Made by a program: the position numbers and the translations under genes
The notes under the pieces: model-generated
Database searches by the model: none
Seen by the model: only the letters and a program-made list of their open reading frames with translations
Told to the model about the DNA's origin: nothing
Shown here: piece after piece, positions 13,461 to 22,195 of the stretch
Numbering within the stretch: position 1 is the stretch's first letter
Layout of the letters: each line of letters begins with the position of its first letter
Virus record (IMG/VR): IMGVR_UViG_3300010885_017152
Span: 1-22,195 of that record
Length of the DNA stretch: 22,195 bases
From: a virus
Reading direction: 5' to 3' (one strand)

Positions 13461-16400
13461 ATGTCACTTCCATATTCTGCAATAGTTGATGAGTATAATG
13501 CGTTCAAAGCCGCTAACCCAAATAATAAAGATGACCTTTCAACCTACGCGCAAATGCGTGATTTTTCAGAAGGCAAACCTACTCGCGCGCAGGCATACCA
13601 TGACAACGCGTTTAAGCGAGTAAACAATGTTATAGATACTGCGTTTTCACCGTTTGCAGAAATAGCCGCACCGTTTGGTGCTGCAATTGATAAGTCTTTG
13701 ATGGGTATTGGAGGCTATCAGGGTAACGCTGCAGAGGAAGCTTTTAGAGGTCTGCCACGGTCTACTGCTGAGTTTGCGGGGTATATGCTGGCACCGGAGG
13801 TGGCGCTTCCTGCAAAGTTGGCCGCTAAAGGACTAGGCTCCGCCGACGCAGCTCTCAACACCTACGCCCAAACGGACAGCGTCCCCGCTGCACTCATCTC
13901 CGCTGCTGGCCTTCCCTTGGTTGACTTTGGCATGAAGCAGGGTGGTGCGCTTGCAGGTAAATACGTTGCAGATCGTATGGCGGCAAAAACTACTGCCGAC
14001 TTAGCAGCCCAGCCTTTGACCCAAGAAGGAGTTGCAAGTGCTGGTCAAGCGCTTACACAAACTGCACTCAATCCTCGTGATGTATTTGCGGAGTTTGCTG
14101 GCGGTCAAGTGGGTATGTTAGGTGCAATGGAAGCGCAACGGCAGGCTACGGGATTGGCTACTGGTGAAGGATTAACAAATCCATTCACAATGGAAAATGC
14201 GGTAGGCACAGCTGCAGGTATGTTACCATTTCTACCCAGCCAACTTTTACATCTTGGTCGACAGACTTCTACTGAAGCTAAAGCAAAAGCATTGGATACT
14301 GTCCAAAACACTTACAATGATAAGTTGGTAGCTGAAGATACTCGTCGTGCGGCTGAAGTTGAAAAAGCAAAGTTGGCCAAGTTGATGAATATTCAACTGG
14401 AGACCATTTCTACTGATGTTAACACACCTCCTTCTGGGCAGTTAAAGGTTAGTGCAGTTACACAAACTAACGTTGAAAATCTTAGTGCAGGAGCAGGTAA
14501 AGAAACAACAAAGGCCATGCTTGGACAGGATTTTACGGCTGAAGGTCCAGCTGCACCAATTCCCGAAGATCACTCAGTGGCTGCGGATGCTGGGTTAATT
14601 AAAGCTCGATTTACGCAGGCGGTGGAAGCAGGTAAGAATCCTAATCCAAACCTTGCGTTATCGCCAGAGGAAAAGACTGCGGCAATTGCTCGTGCAATGG
14701 CAGCGGATGCTACGAGTGCCCCTAAAGCTCCTACTATTACCGTTCCCGCAGAGACCGTTTGGCTGTCGCCTAAAGATCTTTATGGTAAGACCTTTGGTGA
14801 GATCGGCGGCGAGACTCAAAAACAGCGCAAGCTGCTTACTCGTGAAGAAGACGACATTTATGATAAAGTAAACCAGCTTTATGTCCTCGGCCAGAACGCA
14901 GCAAATGAGGGCAAGCGTAAGACTGCAGAAGAGTTGGCAATTCACTTAGACGAGCCGTTGCACGTTAAAGCCTTAGAACGTGCCGAGCAGCTTGGGCTGA
15001 TTACTGAAGTTTCCAAAACTAAGAAGACTTTCAAGTTGGTTAACGTCGCAGATCGTCTTTTACCGATTACGGTATTCCCGGAAAAGTTTCAGATTGCCCC
15101 TAAACTCGACCAACGCACGGTCATGCCTTCAGACTCTGCCGCTGCCAAGCAAGCCCAGCGTGATGTTCAGGAAATGAACGGGACAGGGCCGGAGGCTTTC
15201 ATGGCTTGGAATACTCCGACGTGGGATAATGTCGGATTTGGTGGGGAAGGTCAGCTTCTTCAAAGGTTAGATAATGTAGTCAAAGGTCATGGAGGTGCCA
15301 TGCAGGTTGGTCAGGATGGAATGATGAGCACGGATGGAGTTAAGCGGTGGTTGCTCAAGCGGGTGGATGCAGGGCTTGCGGATTGGTATACTAAGAATCT
15401 TCAATTGCCTGAGCGCGCCACGCCGGAGGAGATTTCCAAGGCGGTGAAGGATGCCACGCCGATGGTGGAGAAGAAAGCGTTGATACCGAAGGGCTCATCT
15501 ATTGAAAATCGTAGACGTGCTCAGCTTTATCACGAACTGGAAACCGCCGGTTACGAACAACACGATCTTGGAGTAGACGCAGTTTTTTACGGCCCTGACG
15601 GTAACCCAGTTAATGAAGCTACATTACCTCCAGAGATTAAACAGAAGCTTGCAGAGTTACGTTCGATTCGCGCGGACGCACACATGGATGAATCGGGCCG
15701 TGCGGCTACTGGAAGATATGGCGTTGACGATGTGAAGTTAAAAGAGATGGTGAATCCGGTGGATTTGTTGGTGCGGGTGCCCTTTAGCAAAGATTACTTG
15801 TCTCTTGAAGACACCAACCGACTGACTACCGATGCGTCTACGTATCAGCAAATAAACGACATAGCAGACCGCCGAGCAAGAACTGCTGACGAAGAACGTT
15901 TTCGTGGCCCCCACTTCGGCAGCTCCGACGTCAACGTCGTTGCCTCAATCCGTGGTCGCACCCTCCCTGAGCACGATGCGTTTTTCGCGATGGAGGTGCA
16001 GAGTGATTGGGGGCAGAGTTTGAGTAAGGATCAGCAGCGCAATGCTGAAGTGCGTAAACAAGTGAAAGCCGAAGAAGTATCTCCGGGACGTTACATTATC
16101 AAAGATGAAGACTTTGTGCAAGGGACCGAAACTTACACTAAAGCCGAGGCGGATGCGATTGTAGAACGTTTGGTTAAGGCTTATGGGGGTAAAACTGCAC
16201 AACACCCCCTTGCAGAAAACTACCCCGCCGTCGGCATCCGCGCGGCGATTGTGGAGGCGTTGGATAGGGGACATAGGTATTTGGTTTTACCGGATGCTGA
16301 GACGGCTATGATGGTGGAGGGGCATGACAACACAATTGACCCCTACATGCACACCGTAGCTGACACGCACGGAGACCGTAGAATCTTAAGCACGGGTTCT

Positions 16401-19400
16401 CGTGCGGACATGGAAGCACGTGTGCGACTCGACACAACCGTAGGCCGTTCGATACTTCAAGGTGGTGGTTATCTAGACCATCGTGTAGAAAAAACAAACC
16501 AAAAGCCTACACAAGAACCTGGAATGCGTCAATTCTACGACCAGACCTACCCTAACCTCGCCGCAAAACTCACAGGCGACCGAGGCCGTCCCATCACTCT
16601 CCACAAATTCACCAAACGCGGTCCCTCTGAATACTTCGAAGGGAAGGACACGGTCACGGGCAGAATCTACGACCTCTCGAAGCTCATCGAAACCCGTGAG
16701 TCCAAAGCGAATGAGAATCTGAAGTTCATGTCCGCAGAGAAGATTGATGACCCTGTGAAGCTGGCTCAATTTGTATCAGACGTTAATGCTGAATGGGTGC
16801 GGTTAACAACACCAAAAGGTGGTCGTGTAGAATTACCAAGTCTTGAACGGACTAGCATTAAAGTTCGGAATGCAAAAGACATTAAACTAGCTAGGGAAAT
16901 TGCAGCTGCTGATACACGTGGAGATGCTACAAAAGCTGAGGTTGATCTTAATTTGATGAATCCCTTGGTTCACGATCAGCTAGTCAAAGAAGGTTATTTA
17001 GAGCAGCACATGGGTCCGTTGACTGTTGAGAAACTCCACGCAGATTTTCAACTCCATCTTGATCGTTCAATTACGGGAAGTCAGCAAGAGGCTTATACGA
17101 CGCTTGTGCGGTCTTACATCAACGCGCGAAATATTGTGGCACGAGAGGCTAATCGTCAGAAGGCGTTGGCCGTGCAGAAGACGTTGGAACAGGCGCCTAA
17201 GCGCGCTTCGCAGATGACCAACACAGAGGTAATTGCTAAAAAGGTGGCAGAATTGCCTGAGCTAATCAACCAACTCCCTGCGGATCTGCGTGCTGAGGCA
17301 GTGAAATTGTCACAAAAATATGGTGCCGATTCCACTAACGAAGCCTCGTTGACTCGTGAAGCGTTGGACCCTGAGAACAAGATGACAGATGCGGAATTTG
17401 CGGACGAGGTGACTAAGGAGCGCCGCACGCTGGATGCCAAAGGTGAAGTCCCACAATATCAACTCTCGGGTTTTCACCGTCAGCTTACGGAGATTGTTAA
17501 GAACCTCAAACCCGATGGAACAACCTCCATTTCGGATACCACACAGCGTCCAAAGAAGGACGAGGAGGGACGGATTGTTAGGAAAACTGATGGCTCGATT
17601 TCGTATTCTAGAAAAACGACGTGGGAAACAATGCCTATTGCAGAGGCTTTGCGTCGGGCGCCTAAAGCCACAAAAGAGTCGGGATATGACAATCAAACCA
17701 CACGCAATTCCATCTCAATGGACGCACTTTCTGAAGAAGGTGCTCATGCGGAAGGCGCGCGGCAGGTTGATAGTCTCGATCTTACAGGAGATAACCCCAG
17801 CGGCGCAGGGTTGGAGGTCGATCAAGTGGACATTCACAATAAAGAAGGTGGAATTATTGGGTCTAAGAAGCAGATCACAGTTGCCGCGGACCCGCTTGCC
17901 CAACAAGAGGCGGCGGATGCTGTGATTGGTGCGCAGCCTGAGAATAACCCTCCCGTTGGCAGGAAAGGCAAAGCACGTAGCGCCATCGCTAGTGAATTAA
18001 ATATTCTCACAGGCCCGCACGCTACTGCCGAGGATCTTGTGCCGTATATGAAGATTCTTCCTACTACGGATAATGGAAAATATTTCATGACCGCAGAGCA
18101 GTTCATACAAAAGTTGCCATTGGCACTTGAGGCTGAACTTGGTGCGCAGTCGGAGACTGGTATAGGGAACGAAGCGCAGATTGCACTAGCTAAGATTAAC
18201 TTTGAGGAAGCTGGAGTGCAGTATGATGGTGATGGTCCTTTTAGTCCCGAACATCCTAAATACGCAAAGTATGTAGAAAATGCTGTGGGTAGTGTGCTTG
18301 GCCAGAAGAAAGAAGAAAAAGTCCGTCGCTTAAAGAAACTCTACGAAATTGCACTAGAGCGTCATGGTATTGACCCATCCTCCCTGAAGTTTATGCAGGG
18401 TGAGTTGGATATGAATGGAAAGATTTTAACTTGGAAGTCAGAACCTGGACCTTTAGTAGATGCCCGTGGTGCTTTGGAAGCACACTTTGGATTGTTGGGT
18501 ATGGGAGCATTGCAGACTGAGCATTTTACAAATCTGTCAATGCGTGCGTTACATACGTTTAAAGGACTTGAAGATCTGAAGTATGCTACAATCAATCTTA
18601 AAGATTCTAGTGCGCTTGCTGGAATTGCTAATAACATTTCTGAGCGGATGGCTGCGTATGGTATGTATGGTTCTAGATACACAGATCTTACTGGTAAGGT
18701 GCAAAACAGTCCTTGGATTGGTTTGGTGTTAAACCATGCTGCGGCTAATAGTGCAATGCAACCGTTTTGGAACTGGCTTATGGCTAGTGCTGGAGCGCAT
18801 GAAAGTATTCACGGGATTATACAAAAGCTGCCAGAATACGAAGCTTCAGTTGATCCAGGTTTAAAGCTACAAGCCACGCTTACTCGTAATGCATTATCCG
18901 TGCTTGCGCATCCGGATATTACTATTGAAGATCGTATGGGTGTTTTGACAAATCTTTTAGATACAGTAGTGCCTAAACAGTTTGCACGCACGCCTAATGG
19001 TGTTATTCGTCCAGAGGTTAACTCATTGCTAAAGACAGCGTCTAATACCGCAGAAGAAACGATGGCAACGTATGCGCAGATGTATGTTGTTGGATTGATG
19101 AGCGAAGGACCAAAGTTAAAAACAGAACATGTAAAAGAAGCATTACGGTGGGATCCACCAGCCATTCAGGACTTTGTTCGTGGCATGTTTCGTGATGTTA
19201 GTGATTACATGCAAGGGCTTTTGAAGACCTCAAATCATCCTTCGTATCGTAGTTCTGTTGGATTGCCGCAGCTTACTGGTAGTCCTAAAGCACGTGCACA
19301 AAGTATCGAAGCTTTGCACAAAGCTATGCGTGAGTTAGTCAAAACAGATCGCGTGGTGGAGAATGCAAAGTGGGCATTACAAAAAACTGGAGCTGTATTA

Positions 19401-22195
19401 AATATCAACGACATGGCAGCTCTTGGAAAACCACCAGTGTTTGGTGCTGATATAGATGCAGCAACTCGTGCTTCGCTAACACCTGTGCAACAGTTGTTGT
19501 ATGGTATTGATCCAACAAGTGGAACTACAAAAATTGGTGGTATCGTTTCTACCTTTGGACAATTCCACCAAGTAGCACTGGCTACTAATTCTCCAGATGC
19601 GGTTAACATTCACAACACTTTAGTAAACCATGATGCCGCACGGTTAACTGTAATGTATCGTATACAAGCACCATTGTTGAAACAAACTGCGCACGGCACG
19701 TTGGTTATGGACGAGTCGCAACCATTACGAAAGATTAGTAAATCCACGGGCAGAGTTCGTGATACGTTTAATGAGTTTTTGGGGCAACTTCAAAAGGACG
19801 CTGCGTCGGATACGTTTAAGACTAATGCAACCTTTGGAACTGATGGAAGTTTGAAAGATGGGTTCCGTCAAGCAATGGCGTTAAACCCAGACTACAACAA
19901 CTTCGTGCTTGCAAAACTGCGTGGGCATACTCCAGACGAGCGTGCTTTGTTGTTGGCCGCAGCAGATCAATACATACAGATTACTCGTAATGCTGGTATC
20001 GAGCGGATCAATGCCTCAAGGAATACTATCAACTATCGCTTGGGTCGTATTTTACAACTTAATGGTCTGAATGAAAGTGCAGAAGCATTGTTCCAACGTA
20101 GTAACATGATGATCGACGCAATAAACGCACAGGATAATGCGTCATTTGCTAATGCTACCAGAGGGTTGTCTCCAGAGATAGGTGCCAAAATGCTTGAGCA
20201 TACATACGATCTTGCTCAACTTCACAAGGAGTTGGAAAAGACGATTAACAAACAACCGTTTTACGCATCCGAAGAACGTCATGGGCCGTTCATGATTGAG
20301 TATGATATGGTCGATAAAGATGGTAAAGCGACTCGGCATTATGAAGGTGCGTTGGATGAAGCTCACGCTAATAAGTTACTAGCTAAACGCAAAGCTGCAG
20401 GTGCAACCAATCCAGATTTTTACAAAAAGTCTGAGAGATATGGTAACGCGATTGGTGAGTTACCTGAGTTTCAAGCATCCAAGTTTGCCGAGATTGAACA
20501 GGTGGCTATGAGTAAGATGCTGGAACGTATGGCTGGTGATTTTTCACCTGAGATAATTGAAGAATTAAAGCGTTCGTTTAATCCAGGCACCGCAGTTGTG
20601 GAAGCTATTAACTCAAGTAGCTATAAAAATGCTATGAAACAACGCACGCTAGCTGCGGGCCGTGAGCATATTGATTATTTAGAGACTTTGAATTCAACGG
20701 TTTTTGGCACTGCTGGTGGCGTAGCTAATCGTAATGCTTTTGGTCACATTGATCTAGTGCAAAATGGTAGTGCTGTTAAATCACTGCGGGACTTCCGCGC
20801 ACGTTTACGTGATCAGATGGTGCACACCTTCCAGCCAGGTGATGAATGGATGATACGTAATAAGACGATGGTCTCTGGTTTCTATATGGGAACCAATCTA
20901 GGTGCTATGATTGCGGATACGTTTCAACCGTTTCAAGTGGGCGTTTATGATTTAGTGAAAGACGGAGCTAGCGTTAAGAACGCGCACTTGGGTGTAATTA
21001 AAGGTATGAAAACAATGGCTTCGTGGGTAACCTCACCCGCTGAGCATTTGAAAAAGGTAAGTGCTTTTGAAAAGGGTGATAAGAGTCCTGAGAATGCGGC
21101 AGCGTGGGCATTGCAGAAATACATCCTAGAACATCCGCACTCTAATGCTTATGATGCACTTGCTTCGTCAGATTTAGAAACTGTTAATACACATCGTTTG
21201 CTCAAAGGCGAACAGCAGGATATGACTGTAGGACGCTTGGCTACAAACGGATTGTATCAAGCGGCACAAAAGATACTCAAGTTCTATTCTAAGAGTTCAG
21301 ACTTCCAAGCTAAGTCTTACTTTGTAGCCGCTTATGAGCACGCTGTAAAGTTTAAGAAGATGAGTCCAGAAGCTGCCCAGCAATATGCGTCAAACATGGC
21401 TACAATGGGGACGTATGGTGGTGGACGAGCGAACCAAAATGGTCTGCTTGCAGAGAGTTCTAAGACCACCGCGTTGAAGTCGTTAGTAGGGTATGGAATG
21501 TTACTTCAACAGTATGCAGTAAGCTCAACAGTCTCAATGTTACATGAGGGTCGGCAGGCATTAAATCGTGATGGAACGCTTACACCACTTCAACGTCAAC
21601 AAGCTATTAAAGCTTTTACTGGACGTGTTACAACACAAGTTGCATTAGCTGGTGCGTTAGGTTTACCATTTATGGCAGTTGCTTTGAAGGCAATCCAAGC
21701 AGCTACGGGTAGAAACGTTGAGCAGGACATCCGTGAGGGTATCGCATCTTTCGCAGGGGAAGACCAAGAACTTGGTGCATTGATTAGTGATGCCGCAATG
21801 CGTGGATTGCCAAGGCAGACTACTGGTATTGACATTGGACGCAAGTTTGCATTAAGTAACATCATGGGTATTGGTGGCTCTTATGGCGGTTTTCAACTCC
21901 AAGATATGGCTGGACCGTTACCTGGTGCTTTAACCAATCTAGGTAAAGCGTCTTTTGCAGCCTTGCATGGTGATACTATGGGTGCAGTAAAATCCTTAGT
22001 TCCGCCTTCAATGCAAAACATGATAAATACTATTGACTCCCAACAGAAGTATGGAAGACTTCAGTTCATGGATAAGTCTAATAACTTACTCATGGTTCCA
22101 GGTAAAATGGAAGCAATCAGCTATGCACTTGGGATGGTGCCTTCCAGATTGGCACGTATGCAAGAAGCTGGATTACAAATTAAAGCAAGCGGCGA
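13461..22195 (+). CDS. Giant phage polyvalent virion protein, 3'-truncated by the window edge (at least 2,911 residues)
   Basis: The frame runs without a stop from ATG 13461 to the window end (2,911 full codons). N-terminal hydrophobic helices (about 100-160: TAEFAGYMLAPEVALPA, AALISAAGLPLVDFG) suggest a membrane-interacting region. Residues ~455-535 look like a winged-helix domain (RKTAEELAIHLDE, LERAEQLGLITEV). Residues ~680-1055 form a mixed alpha/beta module with NVVASIRGRTLPEHD, EVQSDWGQ (845-852), RAAIVEALDRGHRYLVLPD and GMRQFYDQTYPNLAAKL, a pattern I associate with phage large-polyvalent-protein modules. HESIH (1780-1784) is an HExxH zinc-peptidase motif. Beyond it, residues ~2470-2900 are helical with GFYMGTNLGAMIADTFQPF, a hydrophobic stretch at ~2724-2745, and RGLPRQTTGIDIG at ~2781, resembling polyvalent-protein C-terminal domains. 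It is probably packaged and ejected. No T7-type or N4-type RNA-polymerase motif was recognised. GC differs sharply between sub-regions. Confidence 0.75.
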   Translation, partial: MSLPYSAIVDEYNAFKAANPNNKDDLSTYAQMRDFSEGKPTRAQAYHDNAFKRVNNVIDTAFSPFAEIAAPFGAAIDKSLMGIGGYQGNAAEEAFRGLPRSTAEFAGYMLAPEVALPAKLAAKGLGSADAALNTYAQTDSVPAALISAAGLPLVDFGMKQGGALAGKYVADRMAAKTTADLAAQPLTQEGVASAGQALTQTALNPRDVFAEFAGGQVGMLGAMEAQRQATGLATGEGLTNPFTMENAVGTAAGMLPFLPSQLLHLGRQTSTEAKAKALDTVQNTYNDKLVAEDTRRAAEVEKAKLAKLMNIQLETISTDVNTPPSGQLKVSAVTQTNVENLSAGAGKETTKAMLGQDFTAEGPAAPIPEDHSVAADAGLIKARFTQAVEAGKNPNPNLALSPEEKTAAIARAMAADATSAPKAPTITVPAETVWLSPKDLYGKTFGEIGGETQKQRKLLTREEDDIYDKVNQLYVLGQNAANEGKRKTAEELAIHLDEPLHVKALERAEQLGLITEVSKTKKTFKLVNVADRLLPITVFPEKFQIAPKLDQRTVMPSDSAAAKQAQRDVQEMNGTGPEAFMAWNTPTWDNVGFGGEGQLLQRLDNVVKGHGGAMQVGQDGMMSTDGVKRWLLKRVDAGLADWYTKNLQLPERATPEEISKAVKDATPMVEKKALIPKGSSIENRRRAQLYHELETAGYEQHDLGVDAVFYGPDGNPVNEATLPPEIKQKLAELRSIRADAHMDESGRAATGRYGVDDVKLKEMVNPVDLLVRVPFSKDYLSLEDTNRLTTDASTYQQINDIADRRARTADEERFRGPHFGSSDVNVVASIRGRTLPEHDAFFAMEVQSDWGQSLSKDQQRNAEVRKQVKAEEVSPGRYIIKDEDFVQGTETYTKAEADAIVERLVKAYGGKTAQHPLAENYPAVGIRAAIVEALDRGHRYLVLPDAETAMMVEGHDNTIDPYMHTVADTHGDRRILSTGSRADMEARVRLDTTVGRSILQGGGYLDHRVEKTNQKPTQEPGMRQFYDQTYPNLAAKLTGDRGRPITLHKFTKRGPSEYFEGKDTVTGRIYDLSKLIETRESKANENLKFMSAEKIDDPVKLAQFVSDVNAEWVRLTTPKGGRVELPSLERTSIKVRNAKDIKLAREIAAADTRGDATKAEVDLNLMNPLVHDQLVKEGYLEQHMGPLTVEKLHADFQLHLDRSITGSQQEAYTTLVRSYINARNIVAREANRQKALAVQKTLEQAPKRASQMTNTEVIAKKVAELPELINQLPADLRAEAVKLSQKYGADSTNEASLTREALDPENKMTDAEFADEVTKERRTLDAKGEVPQYQLSGFHRQLTEIVKNLKPDGTTSISDTTQRPKKDEEGRIVRKTDGSISYSRKTTWETMPIAEALRRAPKATKESGYDNQTTRNSISMDALSEEGAHAEGARQVDSLDLTGDNPSGAGLEVDQVDIHNKEGGIIGSKKQITVAADPLAQQEAADAVIGAQPENNPPVGRKGKARSAIASELNILTGPHATAEDLVPYMKILPTTDNGKYFMTAEQFIQKLPLALEAELGAQSETGIGNEAQIALAKINFEEAGVQYDGDGPFSPEHPKYAKYVENAVGSVLGQKKEEKVRRLKKLYEIALERHGIDPSSLKFMQGELDMNGKILTWKSEPGPLVDARGALEAHFGLLGMGALQTEHFTNLSMRALHTFKGLEDLKYATINLKDSSALAGIANNISERMAAYGMYGSRYTDLTGKVQNSPWIGLVLNHAAANSAMQPFWNWLMASAGAHESIHGIIQKLPEYEASVDPGLKLQATLTRNALSVLAHPDITIEDRMGVLTNLLDTVVPKQFARTPNGVIRPEVNSLLKTASNTAEETMATYAQMYVVGLMSEGPKLKTEHVKEALRWDPPAIQDFVRGMFRDVSDYMQGLLKTSNHPSYRSSVGLPQLTGSPKARAQSIEALHKAMRELVKTDRVVENAKWALQKTGAVLNINDMAALGKPPVFGADIDAATRASLTPVQQLLYGIDPTSGTTKIGGIVSTFGQFHQVALATNSPDAVNIHNTLVNHDAARLTVMYRIQAPLLKQTAHGTLVMDESQPLRKISKSTGRVRDTFNEFLGQLQKDAASDTFKTNATFGTDGSLKDGFRQAMALNPDYNNFVLAKLRGHTPDERALLLAAADQYIQITRNAGIERINASRNTINYRLGRILQLNGLNESAEALFQRSNMMIDAINAQDNASFANATRGLSPEIGAKMLEHTYDLAQLHKELEKTINKQPFYASEERHGPFMIEYDMVDKDGKATRHYEGALDEAHANKLLAKRKAAGATNPDFYKKSERYGNAIGELPEFQASKFAEIEQVAMSKMLERMAGDFSPEIIEELKRSFNPGTAVVEAINSSSYKNAMKQRTLAAGREHIDYLETLNSTVFGTAGGVANRNAFGHIDLVQNGSAVKSLRDFRARLRDQMVHTFQPGDEWMIRNKTMVSGFYMGTNLGAMIADTFQPFQVGVYDLVKDGASVKNAHLGVIKGMKTMASWVTSPAEHLKKVSAFEKGDKSPENAAAWALQKYILEHPHSNAYDALASSDLETVNTHRLLKGEQQDMTVGRLATNGLYQAAQKILKFYSKSSDFQAKSYFVAAYEHAVKFKKMSPEAAQQYASNMATMGTYGGGRANQNGLLAESSKTTALKSLVGYGMLLQQYAVSSTVSMLHEGRQALNRDGTLTPLQRQQAIKAFTGRVTTQVALAGALGLPFMAVALKAIQAATGRNVEQDIREGIASFAGEDQELGALISDAAMRGLPRQTTGIDIGRKFALSNIMGIGGSYGGFQLQDMAGPLPGALTNLGKASFAALHGDTMGAVKSLVPPSMQNMINTIDSQQKYGRLQFMDKSNNLLMVPGKMEAISYALGMVPSRLARMQEAGLQIKASG

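Noticed and set aside
17640-17830. Sigma-factor-like stretch in the giant protein (SISMDALSEEG followed by DSLDLTGDN)
   Set aside because: It faintly recalls a sigma-70 boundary motif, but no flanking sigma regions 2 or 4 were recognised, so it was not called.
17434-17925. 163-residue + ORF in another frame of the giant gene
   Set aside because: It is very Arg/Lys/Pro-rich with no domain pattern, while the giant frame continues unbroken through it with sensible protein sequence.
13461-22195. N4-type virion RNA polymerase
   Set aside because: Size and position would fit, but no single-subunit RNA polymerase motifs were recognised, and the visible modules point to a polyvalent protein.

Overview
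The window is a contiguous, single-strand (all +) block of a tailed-phage genome. It is the late structural region of a podovirus-type phage. The evidence is the gene order: lysis proteins, tail-collar protein, portal, scaffold, major capsid protein, head-tail connector, large beta-rich tail nozzle, small GNAT-like protein, glycine-rich and helical ejection-type proteins, and finally one enormous open frame. No terminase, integrase, replication gene, tRNA, CRISPR array or insertion sequence is visible, so the window is a fragment of a larger genome. The host cannot be named. Most genes lack a recognisable Shine-Dalgarno sequence and instead have short A-rich leaders. That points to a host with little SD-dependent initiation, but this is inference.

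Layout. Bases 1-640 hold the 3' end of a holin-like membrane protein and a small coiled-coil/TM protein (lysis functions). Bases 647-1408 encode a tail-collar/fibre-tip type protein with HxH motifs. Bases 1413-5922 are the head module: portal, a small protein in the +1 frame overlapping the portal 3' end, scaffold, and major capsid protein. Bases 5929-6486 encode two small proteins, the first a possible decoration protein. Bases 6484-6555 are a strongly structured intergenic stretch with two hairpins, in a place comparable to the T7 terminator after its capsid gene. Bases 6556-9574 encode the connector, the tail nozzle and a small coiled-coil protein. Bases 9562-12160 hold a GNAT-like protein, a chimeric low-complexity protein with a cysteine/aromatic-rich C-terminal domain, a cupin and a glycine-zipper protein, tightly packed and in most cases overlapping. 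After a short palindromic spacer, bases 12191-13456 encode a helical virion-type protein. From 13461 to the window end runs an unbroken frame of at least 2,911 codons.

The giant frame is the most notable item. It looks like a phage 'large polyvalent protein' carried in the virion. It has a region with an EVQSDWGQ motif that resembles a conserved polyvalent-protein module, an HExxH zinc-metallopeptidase motif, and a long helical C-terminal region with hydrophobic segments. Base composition changes sharply within it, suggesting domain-level mosaicism. Together with the glycine-zipper and helical proteins just upstream, it probably forms the set of internal proteins ejected into the host with the DNA.
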